Below are positions 54,962 to 64,000 of a stretch of DNA of 64,000 nucleotides, piece by piece. Every line of letters begins with the position of its first letter. Position 1 is the stretch's first letter. The position numbers and the translations under genes are program-made. The DNA lies in the NCBI RefSeq assembly GCF_032911445.1, contig NZ_JAWJEJ010000001.1:2604001-2668000 (forward strand). The letters run 5' to 3'. This DNA is from Sphingomonas sp. HF-S4. Its GTDB lineage: Bacteria > Pseudomonadota > Alphaproteobacteria > Sphingomonadales > Sphingomonadaceae. Under the pieces are notes generated by a model that searched no databases, had not been told where the DNA came from, and saw nothing but the letters and a program-made list of their open reading frames with translations.

Positions 54962-57565
54962 ATGTCCGCCGCCCCCACTCCGATGATGGCGCAGTATCTG
55001 GCGCTCAAGGCCGAGGCCGAAGATTGCCTGCTCTTCTATCGCATGGGCGATTTCTTCGAGCTGTTCTTCGAAGATGCCAAGGTCGCCAGCGGCGTTCTGG
55101 ACATTGCGCTGACCGCGCGCGGCGAGCATGACGGCGAGCGCATCCCGATGTGCGGCGTCCCCGTCCATGCGATGGACGGCTATCTCGCCCGGCTGATCAA
55201 GGCAGGCCACCGCGTCGCCGTCGCCGAACAGACCGAGACCGCCGAGCAGGCCAAGGCGCGGATGGGCAGCAAGGCGCTGGTCAACCGCGCGATCATCCGC
55301 GTGGTCACTGCCGGCACGCTCACCGAGGAGGCGCTGCTCGACAGCCGATCGGCAAACTGGTGCGCCGCGATCGGCGAGGCCGCGACCGGCGTCGCGATCG
55401 CCTGCGCCGACATATCGACCGGCCGGTTCGAAGTCATCGAGACGACGCCCGATCGCGTCGCCGCCGAGATCGCCCGGCTCAACCCCGCCGAGACCGTCAC
55501 CTGCGACGCCACCAGCTTCGCCGACCTCGCCACCCTCACGCGGCCGAGGCTCGATTTCGACAGCGCCGAGGGCGAGGCGCGCCTCAAGCGGCTGTTCGGC
55601 GTCGCCACGCTCGACGGCTTCGGCAGCTTCTCGCGCGCGACGCTCGCCGCGGCGGGCGGGCTGGTCGCCTATCTCGAGCACACTGCCAAGGGTTCGCTCC
55701 CCTTCCTCCGTCCCCCACGGATCAGCCGCACCGACGCGGCGATGGCGATCGACGCTGCCACCCGCGAGAGCCTTGAGCTCACCCTCAGCCAGGCCGGCAC
55801 TCGCAAGGGGAGTTTGCTCGACGCAATCGACCGCACCGTCACCGGCGCCGGTGCGCGCCTGCTCGGCCAGGACGTCGCCGCGCCGCTGATGGACCGCGGC
55901 CAGGTCGAGGCGCGGCTCGACCTCGTCCAGCGCTTCCACGACGATGCCGGGCTGCGCGACATGGTCCGCGGCGCGCTGCGCGCGCTCCCCGACATCGGCC
56001 GCGCGCTCGGCCGGCTCGCGGCGGGTCGCGGCAGCCCGCGCGACCTGGGCCAACTCCGCGACGGGCTCGACGGCGCCTGGCGGCTGGGCGAGCGGCTCGA
56101 CGGGATCGGCGAAGTTCCCGCCCTTCTGCACGACTTGGCGCCCCAACTCCGCGGCCACGGCGCGCTGATCGACCTGCTGTCGCGCGCGCTCGTCCCCGAG
56201 CCGCCGATCGACGCCGCCAACGGGGGCTATATCGCCGAGGGCTATGACGCCGCGCTCGACGACCTCCGCGATGCCGGCGCCGGTGGCCGCCGCGCGATCG
56301 CCGCGCTCGAGGCCGAGTATCGCACCCGCACCGGCATCGGCGCGCTGAAGATCCGCCACAACGGCGTGCTCGGCTACCATATCGAAGTCCCCGCCCGCGC
56401 CGCCGATCCGCTCATGGCGCCGACCAGCGGCTTCACCCATCGCCAGACGCTCGCCGGCGTCGTCCGCTTCAACGCCCCCGATCTCCACGATGTCGCGATC
56501 AAGGTCACCCAGGCCGGCGCGCACGCGCTCACCGCCGAAGCCGCGCATCTGGAAGACCTCACCGGCACCGCGCTCGAACGCCGCGAAGCCGTCGCCGCCA
56601 CCGCCGATGCGCTCGCCCGCATCGACGTCGCCGCCGCGCTCGCCGAGCGCGCCGCCGAAGGGGGCTGGGCGCGCCCGGCGCTAGTCGACCATAGCTGCTT
56701 CGAGATCACCGGCGGGCGCCACCCGGTGGTCGAGGAAGCGATCGGCAAATCCGGCGGACGCTTCGTCGCCAACGACTGCAATCTGTCGGAGGATTCGCGC
56801 CTCTGGCTCGTCACCGGACCCAATATGGGCGGCAAGTCGACTTTCCTGCGCCAGAACGCGCTCATCGCGGTGCTCGCCCAGGCCGGCAGCTACGTCCCCG
56901 CGACCAGCGCGACGCTCGGGCTGGTCGACCGACTGTTCAGCCGCGTCGGCGCCTCGGACAATCTCGCGCGCGGCCGATCGACGTTCATGGTCGAGATGGT
57001 CGAGACCGCCGCGATCCTCGCGCAGGCGACGCCGCGCAGCTTCGTCATCCTCGACGAAGTCGGCCGCGGCACCTCGACATATGACGGCCTCGCCATCGCC
57101 TGGGCCGTGGTCGAGGCGATCCACGAGGACAACCGCTGCCGCTGCCTGTTCGCGACCCACTATCACGAGCTCACCCGCCTCGCCGAGCGCTGCGACGCGC
57201 TGACCCTCCACAATGTCCGCGCCCGCGAATGGAAGGGCGAGCTCGTCCTGCTCCATGAAGTCGCCGAGGGCCCCGCCGATCGCAGCTACGGCCTCGCCGT
57301 CGCCCGCCTCGCCGGCTTGCCGCCGCTGACGATCAAGCGCGCCAAGGCCGTGCTCGACAAGCTCGAAGCCGGCCGCGCCAAGACCGGAGGGATAGCCGCG
57401 GGCCTCGACGATTTGCCGCTGTTCGCCGCAGCGGTGGAGGCGGAGGCGGAGAAGGTCGATGCGCTGCGCACCGAGCTGGAGGCGCTCGACGTGGACGCGC
57501 TGAGCCCGCGCGATGCGCTGGAGACGCTGTATCGGCTCAAGGGGCTTGCCGTGGACGGCGGCTGA
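54962..57565 (+). CDS. mutS: DNA mismatch repair protein MutS
   Basis: 867 residues from ATG 54962; the open frame begins earlier but without a fitting start. The mismatch-contacting F-x-E is in MGDFFELFFEDA near residue 25, then IPMCGVPVHAMDGYL. The lever/clamp core is present, Walker A GPNMGGKST starts at G619, followed by VGASDNLARGRSTFMVEM, ILDEVGRGTSTYDGLAIAW (Walker B) and FATHYHELTRL. MutS recognises mismatches and recruits MutL. Full-length. No mutL in the window. Confidence 0.96.
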   Translation: MSAAPTPMMAQYLALKAEAEDCLLFYRMGDFFELFFEDAKVASGVLDIALTARGEHDGERIPMCGVPVHAMDGYLARLIKAGHRVAVAEQTETAEQAKARMGSKALVNRAIIRVVTAGTLTEEALLDSRSANWCAAIGEAATGVAIACADISTGRFEVIETTPDRVAAEIARLNPAETVTCDATSFADLATLTRPRLDFDSAEGEARLKRLFGVATLDGFGSFSRATLAAAGGLVAYLEHTAKGSLPFLRPPRISRTDAAMAIDAATRESLELTLSQAGTRKGSLLDAIDRTVTGAGARLLGQDVAAPLMDRGQVEARLDLVQRFHDDAGLRDMVRGALRALPDIGRALGRLAAGRGSPRDLGQLRDGLDGAWRLGERLDGIGEVPALLHDLAPQLRGHGALIDLLSRALVPEPPIDAANGGYIAEGYDAALDDLRDAGAGGRRAIAALEAEYRTRTGIGALKIRHNGVLGYHIEVPARAADPLMAPTSGFTHRQTLAGVVRFNAPDLHDVAIKVTQAGAHALTAEAAHLEDLTGTALERREAVAATADALARIDVAAALAERAAEGGWARPALVDHSCFEITGGRHPVVEEAIGKSGGRFVANDCNLSEDSRLWLVTGPNMGGKSTFLRQNALIAVLAQAGSYVPATSATLGLVDRLFSRVGASDNLARGRSTFMVEMVETAAILAQATPRSFVILDEVGRGTSTYDGLAIAWAVVEAIHEDNRCRCLFATHYHELTRLAERCDALTLHNVRAREWKGELVLLHEVAEGPADRSYGLAVARLAGLPPLTIKRAKAVLDKLEAGRAKTGGIAAGLDDLPLFAAAVEAEAEKVDALRTELEALDVDALSPRDALETLYRLKGLAVDGG

Positions 57566-57673
57566 CAAAGCCGCTCCCCTGAAGGGGAGGTGCTATCGTC
57601 AGCTCGCTTCTTCGACTTCGCCCGCTCGTGCAGGATTCCCGGCGGCCACCTCCTGCCCTATAGCCCCTCCCCG

Positions 57674-58483
57674 ATGACCGACGCCCTCACCCGCATCGCC
57701 GAAGCTCTCGAACGCCTCGCGCCGCCGCCGGCCCCGCCCGCCGATCCGCTCGCCCACCCCGCTTATGTCTGGCGCGGCCACAGCCTCGCCGCCGCGCGCG
57801 CCTTCGCCCCGCTCCCGCTAATGATGCTCCGTGGGATGGAGCCACAGCGCGACGCGCTCCTTTCCAATCTCGAACGGCTGGCGGCGGGCAGCGCCGCGCA
57901 GGACGTCCTACTCTGGGGCGCGCGCGGCACCGGCAAGTCGGCCTTGGTCAAGAGCGCCGTCGCCGCGGTCCAGGCCCAGGGCGGCAGGCTCGCTTTGGTC
58001 GAGGCGGTCACCCAGCATCTCGATGCGCTCCCGGCGCTGTTCGCCCTGCTCGCGGCGCACGACCGCCCGTTCGTCGTCTTCCTCGACGATCTCGGCTTCG
58101 ATGCCGCCGGCGACGCCCGCGCGCTGCGCTCGCTGCTCGAAGGCGGTGCCGAGGCGCGGCCTGCCAACACGCGGCTGGTCGTCACGTCGAACCGCCGCCA
58201 TCTGGTCCCGCGCGACATCGCCGAACAGGCCAGCGCGATCAATCCGCGCGATTCGGTCGATGACAGCCTCGCGCTCGCCGATCGCTTCGGATTGAGCCTC
58301 GGCTTCCATGCGATCGACCAGGACACCTATGTCGACATCGTCCGCGGCTATGCCGACGCGCACGGCCTCGCCTTCGAACCCGCCGAGGCGATCAACTGGG
58401 CGACCCGCCGCGGCAGCCGCTCGGGCCGGGTCGCGTGGCAATATGTCGTCGATCTCGCCGGAAGATCGGGAAAGACGCTGTAA
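57674..58483 (+). CDS. DUF815 AAA-type ATPase
   Basis: 269 residues from ATG 57674; the earlier open frame is unlikely because it runs through a GC hairpin (CTCCCCTGAAGGGGAG, about 57575-57590). Residues 80-87 are the P-loop GARGTGKS, VVFLDDLGFD is Walker B, VVTSNRRHLVPRD is a sensor-1-like strand, and GFHAIDQDTYVDIVRGYADA with a GSRSGRVAWQYVVDL end complete the family pattern. DUF815 proteins are cytoplasmic ATPases of unknown role. Downstream of mutS on the same strand, possibly by chance. Confidence 0.88.
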   Translation: MTDALTRIAEALERLAPPPAPPADPLAHPAYVWRGHSLAAARAFAPLPLMMLRGMEPQRDALLSNLERLAAGSAAQDVLLWGARGTGKSALVKSAVAAVQAQGGRLALVEAVTQHLDALPALFALLAAHDRPFVVFLDDLGFDAAGDARALRSLLEGGAEARPANTRLVVTSNRRHLVPRDIAEQASAINPRDSVDDSLALADRFGLSLGFHAIDQDTYVDIVRGYADAHGLAFEPAEAINWATRRGSRSGRVAWQYVVDLAGRSGKTL

Positions 58484-58557
58484 AATGTTGATCCAGATCA
58501 GCTTCGCCGATCTGGGCGCTTGACTTGCGCGGTGCGCCGCCCGTTCAATCGCCGATC

Positions 58558-59571
58558 ATGGCGCGTCTTGGCGAACTCGATCTTCCGGACCGGCTCGCGC
58601 CCTGGCTACCCCGCTGGGTAACCTCGGTCGCGGTCGGGCTGCTCGCCACCGCCTGCGCCGCAGTGGTGCGCTTCATCGTCGATACGCTGGTGCCGGGCGC
58701 GGCGATCTTCTCCTGGGTGTTCCCCGCCGCGATGATCGCGACGCTGTTCGCGCGCTGGCTCGCCGGGCTGACCGCAGCGAGCGTATCGATCGGGTTCGGC
58801 TGGTATTATCTCTATCCGGTCAAGAACAGCTTCCGCTTCGAGACATCGGCACAGGCCGTGACGATGGGGTCGGTGATCCTCACCGCGCTGATCACGATCC
58901 TGCTCGCCGAGCTGTTCCGCCGCTCGGTGCGCCGCGCCGCGCACGAGCGCGACCGCCAGATCGCCGAGCGCGAGCTCTTCCTCGAGGAATTCGACCACCG
59001 CGTGAAGAACAACTTCACCCTGGTCACTGCGCTGCTCGACATGCAGCGCCGCCGCGCCGGCGAGGGTGAGACCGCCGACGCACTGTCGAGCGCGCTCACC
59101 CGGGTCGAGAGCATCGCCCGCGCGCACCGCCATCTCTATCGCGGCACGGCGACGCCCGGCACGGTCGACATGGCGGCCTATCTCCAGGAACTCTGCGCGG
59201 CGCTGTCCGACGCGCTGTTCCTGCGCGGCGCGATCGTGCTTGAGCATCGATCGGACCATGCCGCACTACCCCGCGACCGCGCCGTCTCGATCGGGCTGAT
59301 CGTCAACGAGCTCGTCACCAACGCCGCCAAGCACGCCTTTACCGGCCGCGAGGGCGGCGCCATCGCGGTGCGGTTCGCGGCGCACGCGCCGGGCTGGCGG
59401 CTGACCATCGCCGACAACGGCACCGGCATGACCGCCGAGACCCGCGCCAAGGGCCGCCCCGGCGGCCTCGGCCAGCGGCTGATCGACGGCTTCGTCCGCC
59501 AGGCCCGCGGCACGATGCAGGTCGAAAGCGGCGCCGAGGGCACGACGGTGACGGTGGATCTGGAGGCCTAG
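58558..59571 (+). CDS. Membrane sensor histidine kinase, HisKA_2 type with DUF4118 sensor
   Basis: 337 residues from ATG 58558 (348 from an upstream in-frame start at 58525, whose first 11 residues add little). Four short membrane segments of DUF4118 type come first (VGLLATACAAVVRFIVDTLV through GFGWYYLYPVKNSFRF, then a helix ending LLAELFRRSVRR). EEFDHRVKNNFTLVTALLDM has the phospho-acceptor His, and VNELVTNAAKHAF, IADNGTGM and GGLGQRLIDGF are the ATP-binding N, G1 and G2 boxes. HisKA_2 kinases act in the general stress or light responses of alphaproteobacteria. No response regulator is adjacent. Substrate signal unknown. Confidence 0.9.
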   Translation: MARLGELDLPDRLAPWLPRWVTSVAVGLLATACAAVVRFIVDTLVPGAAIFSWVFPAAMIATLFARWLAGLTAASVSIGFGWYYLYPVKNSFRFETSAQAVTMGSVILTALITILLAELFRRSVRRAAHERDRQIAERELFLEEFDHRVKNNFTLVTALLDMQRRRAGEGETADALSSALTRVESIARAHRHLYRGTATPGTVDMAAYLQELCAALSDALFLRGAIVLEHRSDHAALPRDRAVSIGLIVNELVTNAAKHAFTGREGGAIAVRFAAHAPGWRLTIADNGTGMTAETRAKGRPGGLGQRLIDGFVRQARGTMQVESGAEGTTVTVDLEA

Positions 59572-59869
59572 CCAGCGGGCGCCCACCCCACTTGAAATGT
59601 AGGATTTCGTCTGCTTGCCTCGAGCGGTCGGTTCGCCGACCGCTCTTTGACACCGTCCGATTGATCGCCCCGCGTACCAAGAGCTCCGGCCTTCACCGGA
59701 GCACACGGAGCGTTCGACACGCATGCTGCATCGGTGCCGCGTTACGGGCGCGAAGCCGCCCGCCTGGTTCAGGAAGCGCGCAGGCAAGCCCTGACTATCC
59801 AGGATTTGTGGAGTCAACTTCGCTTAGAAACCCGCTTTCGAGTCAATTTCGTCAACCTGCCGTCAGGAG
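59572..59869. other. Intergenic region between convergent genes, no feature seen
   Basis: 298 bases separate the kinase and the ABC-F gene, which converge. Frames on the plus strand are open but show nothing protein-like. No clear intrinsic terminator is present. Confidence 0.4.
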
Positions 59870-61648
59870 TCACCCCAGCGCCTCGACCTGCTCGGCCAGT
59901 TCGAGCCAGCGCATCTCCGCCGCGTCCTTCTCGTCGCGGAGCTTGCCGATCCCGTCGCTGAGCGCCTGGAACCGCTTGGGGTCGCGCGAATAGAGCGTCG
60001 GATCGGCCATCGCGTCCTCGTCCTTGGCGATCTGCGCCTCGATTTCCTCGATCCGCTTGGGCAGCAGGTCGTAGTCGCGCTGGTCCTTGTAGCTGAGCTT
60101 GGTCGGCTTGGCCTTGGGCGCCTCGGCCAACGGCTTGGCCGCCGCCTTCTTCGGCTCGGCCCGAACCGGCGCCCGCTGCCGCTCCCAATCGGCATAGCCG
60201 CCCGCGACGACATCGACCTTGCCGCTGCCGTCCAGCCCCAAGGTCACCGTTACCGTGCGATTGAGGAAGTCGCGATCGTGGCTGACGATCAGCACGGTGC
60301 CTTCATAGTCCGCGATCACTTCCTGGAGCAGGTCGAGCGTCTCGAGGTCGAGATCGTTGGTCGGCTCGTCGAGCACGAGCAGGTTCGACGGCCGGGCGAA
60401 CTCGCGCGCGAGCAGCAGCCGCGAGCGCTCGCCGCCCGAGAGCGTGCCGATCCGCGCGTCGGCAAGCCCGGGCTCGAACAGGAACTCCTTCAGGTAACCG
60501 TGGATGTGCTTCTTGACCCCCAGCACGTCGATCCACTCGCCGCCCTGGGTCAGTACGTCGCGCACGGTCTTGGCCGGGTCCATCAGGCTGCGCTGCTGGT
60601 CGATGATCACTTCGTCCAGAGTTTTGGCGAGCCGCACGCTGCCTTGGTCGGGCACGAGCTCGCCGGTGAGCAGCTTGAGCAAGGTCGTCTTGCCCGCGCC
60701 ATTCTTGCCGACCACGCCGATCCGATCGCCCTTGGTGACGCGCAAGGTCAGATCGTTGATGATCGTACGGTCACCAAAGCGCTTGGTGACGTGCTTGGCG
60801 TCGATCACAACTTTCGTCTGCGCGTCGTCGCTGCCGATCTGGAGCTTGGCGGCGCCCTGTGGCCCCATCATCGCCGCGCGCTCGGCGCGCATTTCCTTCA
60901 ATTTGCTCAGCCGCCCCTGGTTGCGCCGACGCCGTCCGGTGACACCACGCAGCAGCCAGTGTTCCTCGATCTTCAATTTGGCGTCGAGCCGCTGGGCGTT
61001 GCGCTCCTCCTCGGCATAGACCTGGTCGGTCCAGGCCTCGAACCCGCCGAACCCGATCTCGGCGCGGCGCACCGTCCCGCGGTCGAGCCACAAGGTCTGC
61101 CGGGTCAGCCGGGTGAGGAAGGTACGATCGTGGCTGATAGCGATGAACGCGCCATTGTAGCGGCTGAGCCAGCTTTCCAGCCAGTCGATCGCGGCGATGT
61201 CGAGATGATTGGTCGGCTCGTCCATCAGCAGCACGTCGGGGTTCTGCGCCAGCGCGCGGGCGATCGCCGCGCGGCGCCGCTCGCCGCCCGAAGCCGTCGC
61301 CGCTTCGCGGTTCAAGTCGATGCCGAGCTGGTCGGCGATCGCCTCGGCCTCGTAACGCTCGGGCGCATCGTCGCCCGCCAGCACGAAATCGAGCAAGGTA
61401 TCGAATCCCGCGACCTGCGGATCCTGTTCGAGCAGCACGACATGCGTGCCCGGCACGATCGTCCGCCGGCCCTCGTCGCAATCGATACGCCCGGCGATCA
61501 GCCGCAGCAGCGTCGATTTGCCCGCGCCGTTGCGGCCGATCAGCGCCAGGCGGTCGCGCTCGCCGATATAGACGTCGAGCCCGCGGAACAGCCAGCCCGA
61601 GCCCTGGATCAATCCCAGGCCCTCATATGCAAGTACAGGTGCAGCCAT
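59870..61648 (-). CDS. ABC-F ATPase (Uup-like)
   Basis: 592 residues from ATG 61648, with AGGTGG six bases upstream; a GTG three codons earlier (61657) is possible but less likely. Two ABC cassettes lack membrane domains. First: GRNGAGKST, then ASGGERRRAAIARAL and LLMDEPTNHLD. A charged linker (EEHWLLRGVTGRRRRNQGRL) separates them. Second: GKNGAGKTT, LSGGERSRLLLAREF, LVLDEPTNDLDLETL and VSHDRDFLNRTV. A C-terminal coiled-coil (about 525-592) with LPKRIEEIEAQI is typical of Uup. ABC-F proteins act on the ribosome or in DNA-related processes; the Uup tail suggests the latter, but members overlap in function. Confidence 0.9.
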   Translation of the reverse strand: MAAPVLAYEGLGLIQGSGWLFRGLDVYIGERDRLALIGRNGAGKSTLLRLIAGRIDCDEGRRTIVPGTHVVLLEQDPQVAGFDTLLDFVLAGDDAPERYEAEAIADQLGIDLNREAATASGGERRRAAIARALAQNPDVLLMDEPTNHLDIAAIDWLESWLSRYNGAFIAISHDRTFLTRLTRQTLWLDRGTVRRAEIGFGGFEAWTDQVYAEEERNAQRLDAKLKIEEHWLLRGVTGRRRRNQGRLSKLKEMRAERAAMMGPQGAAKLQIGSDDAQTKVVIDAKHVTKRFGDRTIINDLTLRVTKGDRIGVVGKNGAGKTTLLKLLTGELVPDQGSVRLAKTLDEVIIDQQRSLMDPAKTVRDVLTQGGEWIDVLGVKKHIHGYLKEFLFEPGLADARIGTLSGGERSRLLLAREFARPSNLLVLDEPTNDLDLETLDLLQEVIADYEGTVLIVSHDRDFLNRTVTVTLGLDGSGKVDVVAGGYADWERQRAPVRAEPKKAAAKPLAEAPKAKPTKLSYKDQRDYDLLPKRIEEIEAQIAKDEDAMADPTLYSRDPKRFQALSDGIGKLRDEKDAAEMRWLELAEQVEALG

Positions 61649-61745
61649 GCGGGCCACCTAGGGGCCGCGCCCGTCCGCCGCAAGTTACAGCCGGCTGACG
61701 GCGGCGTTCAGGGGCTATTCAATGGGCGGACCCTATGCCAGACGG

Positions 61746-62063
61746 ATGAAGATGCTGGTTAAGCCTGTTTTCTGTGCGTGCCTGGCGGTGCTCTCGCTTG
61801 CCGGAGGGCAGCACGCGCATGCGCTCGACATGCAGGACAGCAACCAGGAAGCTGCCAGCCAGCGCCGGCTCAAGGGCCAGAACCTGCCGGTGCGCGAGAT
61901 CGAGCGCCGCGTCGTTCCCCGCATGCCCGGCGCGCAATATCTCGGATTCGACTACGACCCGTCGACGGACGTTTACACGCTCAAGTTCCTGCGCAATGGA
62001 TCGGTGATCTGGGTGGATGCGGACGGGCGCACGGGGAACATTCTGCGACGCACGGGCAATTAG
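61746..62063 (+). CDS. Small periplasmic PepSY-like protein
   Basis: 105 residues from ATG 61746; the frame opens at 61722, but the signal peptide (MKMLVKPVFCACLAVLSLAGGQHAHA) fits this start. The mature part has PVREIERRVVPRMPGAQYLG and FDYDPSTDVYTLKFLRNGSV, the two-strand-helix pattern of PepSY-type proteins, ending WVDADGRTGNIL. Such proteins often precede PhoP/PhoQ-like two-component genes, as here, and may tune the sensor in the periplasm. 25 bases separate it from the regulator gene. Confidence 0.8.
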   Translation: MKMLVKPVFCACLAVLSLAGGQHAHALDMQDSNQEAASQRRLKGQNLPVREIERRVVPRMPGAQYLGFDYDPSTDVYTLKFLRNGSVIWVDADGRTGNILRRTGN

Positions 62064-62088
62064 CGCCAGCAACGGTACAGGGACAAAT

Positions 62089-62757
62089 ATGCGACTTCTG
62101 ATCGTCGAGGACGAACCCAATCTCGGACAGCAGCTCCGCAACGCGCTCGAAGGCGCGGGCTATGCGGTCGATCTCGCCACCGATGGCGAGGAAGGGCTCT
62201 ATCTCGGCTCGAACGAGCAATATGACGCGATCATCCTCGATCTCGGCCTCCCCGAGATCGACGGCCTCACCGTGCTCGATCGCTGGCGCAAGGAAGGCAA
62301 GACCACCCCGGTGCTCGTGCTCACCGCGCGCGACAGCTGGTCGGACAAGGTCGCCGGGCTCGATGCCGGCGCCGACGATTATGTCGCCAAGCCGTTCCAG
62401 ACCGAGGAACTGATCGCCCGGCTGCGCGCGCTGATCCGCCGTGCCTCGGGCAACGCGTCCGCGGAGCTCATTGCCGGCGACATCCGCCTCGACACGCGCA
62501 GCGGCAAGGTCACCAAGGCCGGCGAGCCGGTCAAGCTGACCGCGCAGGAATACAAGCTGCTCAGCTATCTGCTCCACCACAAGGGCAAGGTCGTCAGCCG
62601 CACCGAGCTGATCGAGCACATCTACGATCAGGATTTCGATCGCGATTCGAACACGATCGAAGTGTTCGTCACCCGCATCCGCAAGAAGCTCGGGCCCGAC
62701 GTGATCACTACCATCCGCGGGCTGGGCTACAGCCTCGAGGAACCCGCGGTCGCCTGA
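62089..62757 (+). CDS. OmpR/PhoP-family response regulator
   Basis: 222 residues from ATG 62089. Acidic pocket E7-D8-E9, phospho-acceptor D51 in IILDLGLPEIDG, Thr and Lys further on (VLVLTARD and DDYVAKPFQ). The C-terminal winged helix includes VKLTAQEYKLLSYLLHHKG and NTIEVFVTRIRKKLG with GLGYSLEE at the end. It should be phosphorylated by the kinase next door and act on DNA. The stop codon lies one base before the kinase ATG. Confidence 0.94.
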   Translation: MRLLIVEDEPNLGQQLRNALEGAGYAVDLATDGEEGLYLGSNEQYDAIILDLGLPEIDGLTVLDRWRKEGKTTPVLVLTARDSWSDKVAGLDAGADDYVAKPFQTEELIARLRALIRRASGNASAELIAGDIRLDTRSGKVTKAGEPVKLTAQEYKLLSYLLHHKGKVVSRTELIEHIYDQDFDRDSNTIEVFVTRIRKKLGPDVITTIRGLGYSLEEPAVA

Positions 62758-62758
62758 C

Positions 62759-64000
62759 ATGGCCGAAGCCGGGGACAATGTCCCGTCCCCCCTGAGCGAC
62801 GCGGCGCTCGAGCCGCAGCCGCGGAATTATGCCCCGCGCGCCACCGGCTCGGTCAGCCGGCGCATGATCCTGATCGCCAGCGCGTGGATTTTCGTGCTGC
62901 TGGTCGGCGGCGGCGTCGCGCTCGATCGCGTGCTCACCACCGCGATCACGCGGAACTTCGACGAGCAGCTCGATTACCTGCTTACCTCGATGATCGTCTC
63001 GGCCGAGCTCGGCCCGAGCGGCGAAGTGATGCTCAACCGCGAACTCGCCGACCAGCGTTTCCTCGAACCCGGCTCGGGCGCCTATTGGCAAATCAGCGGC
63101 AAGGGCTTCGAACCCTTCCCGTCGCGCTCGCTGTGGGACCGCAAGCTGCGCGTCAATCAGCGCCATGACGATCGCGACCTCCACATCTACGACAGCGACG
63201 AGTTCGTTGACAAAACCCCGCGCGCCGACCGCGATCCCAACGATCCGAGCAACCAGTTGCTCCGCATCGCCGAACGCGACCTGACGTTGCCCGGATCGCC
63301 GGTGCGGTGGAAATTCCAGGTGGCGCAGAGCCGCGACGGTCTCGACGCCCAGATCGCCACGCTGCGCCGCACGCTGGTGCGCAGCTTCGTGCTGCTCGGG
63401 CTCGGGCTGATCGTGATGGTCGGGTTGCAGACCTGGTACGGACTGCTGCCGCTGCGGAAGGTCCGAAAGGAGATCGCCCGGCTGCGCGCCGGCGAGGCCA
63501 GCAGGATCGAGGATCGCATGCCTGCGGAAATCGCGCCGATGGTCGACGAATTGAACGCGCTGGTCGAGCACAACGATCGCCAGGCCGAGGAAGCGCGGCG
63601 CCATGCCGGCAACCTCGCCCATGCACTCAAGACCCCGCTCAGCGTGATCATGAACGCCGCCGCAGCCGGACAGGACGACCTCGCCCCCACTGTGATCCGC
63701 GAGGCGCGGACGATGCGTCGCCAGATCGACCACCACCTCGCCCGCGCCCGCGCCGTCGGCAGGCGGGGCAGCGCCCACAGCCGCGCGCAGGTCTGGCCCT
63801 CGGTCGAGGCCGTCGAGCGCGCCGTCGCCCGGCTCTATCCGAATGTCCGCATCGACGTGGACGGCCAGAAGGACCTGGTCGCGCATATCGAGCGCCAGGA
63901 TCTCGACGACCTTCTCGGCAACCTTGTCGAGAACGCCGCCAAATATGGCGGCGGCAGCGTGTTCATCACCGCGGGCGTTCAGGCCGGGTTCGTCGAGATC
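62759..64000 (+). CDS. PhoQ-like sensor histidine kinase (3' end beyond window)
   Basis: 414 residues are visible from ATG 62759. The first membrane helix (MILIASAWIFVLLVGGGVAL) is followed by a periplasmic sensor of about 140 residues rich in acid/basic pairs (YWQISGKGFEPFPSRS, then QRHDDRDLHIYD), a second helix (FVLLGLGLIVMVGLQTWYG), a HAMP-like LRKVRKEIARLRAG, and NLAHALKTPLSVIMN with the phospho-acceptor His. Then an N box (LGNLVENAAKYGG). The window ends inside the ATP domain. With the preceding gene it forms a PhoPQ-type pair, perhaps sensing cations or cationic peptides, though that cannot be read from sequence. Confidence 0.92.
   Translation, partial: MAEAGDNVPSPLSDAALEPQPRNYAPRATGSVSRRMILIASAWIFVLLVGGGVALDRVLTTAITRNFDEQLDYLLTSMIVSAELGPSGEVMLNRELADQRFLEPGSGAYWQISGKGFEPFPSRSLWDRKLRVNQRHDDRDLHIYDSDEFVDKTPRADRDPNDPSNQLLRIAERDLTLPGSPVRWKFQVAQSRDGLDAQIATLRRTLVRSFVLLGLGLIVMVGLQTWYGLLPLRKVRKEIARLRAGEASRIEDRMPAEIAPMVDELNALVEHNDRQAEEARRHAGNLAHALKTPLSVIMNAAAAGQDDLAPTVIREARTMRRQIDHHLARARAVGRRGSAHSRAQVWPSVEAVERAVARLYPNVRIDVDGQKDLVAHIERQDLDDLLGNLVENAAKYGGGSVFITAGVQAGFVEI

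Overview
The window reads as chromosome of a high-GC alphaproteobacterium, most likely a sphingomonad. This rests on the overall coding style, the hut gene set and order, the yajC-secD-secF block followed by a Mth938-like gene, HisKA_2 and PhoQ-like kinases, and the GC-rich intergenic palindromes. It is an inference from recognised families; no search was run.

Left third, about 1-23 kb, accessory. A minus-strand gene enters from the left edge and encodes a fatty acyl-AMP ligase fused directly to a ketosynthase, with no carrier domain between them. Upstream of it is a collagen-like, glycine-rich secreted-type or structural protein. Facing away is a six-gene, 17.4 kb plus-strand operon. It starts with a stand-alone LanM-type lanthipeptide dehydratase (DUF4135) in which every catalytic residue I can place is kept but the LanC cyclase is absent. 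It continues with a 1685-residue DUF6603-type beta protein, two unknown proteins (568 and 325 residues), a 1693-residue unknown protein and an 820-residue protein ending in a YVTN-type propeller. An aminoglycoside-phosphotransferase-like kinase converges on the operon with a 6-base overlap. This is the best candidate in the window for an undescribed system.

About 23-35 kb, mosaic island. It holds a frameshifted AbiEii remnant, a cluster of TGTCCGAAAT inverted repeats, a head-to-head junction where a PAS-LuxR regulator and a UvrD-like helicase are both cut at their 5' ends, and a HEPN-like protein. It also holds a compact minus-strand group with three PD-(D/E)XK-like nuclease candidates, a trbL-trbF-trbG relic cut at both ends, a DUF433/PIN-like toxin-antitoxin pair, and an integrase cut before its catalytic domain. 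The island stops at a tRNA-Leu(CAG) gene.

About 35-64 kb, core-like chromosome. A 1617-residue adhesin-like protein carries its RTX repeats at the N terminus, then cadherin/VCBS-like domains and a beta-helix. Next is a complete histidine-degradation locus: hutC and hutF on minus, hutI-hutH-hutG-hutU on plus, with a HutC-type operator between the two arms. After it come tRNA-Pro(GGG), the yajC-secD-secF accessory translocase, a Mth938-like gene, an esterase, a threonine synthase-like enzyme, an exonuclease/endonuclease/phosphatase-fold protein, hslV, mutS, a DUF815 ATPase, a HisKA_2 sensor kinase, an ABC-F ATPase, and a PepSY-like protein with an OmpR-type regulator and a sensor kinase that runs off the right edge.
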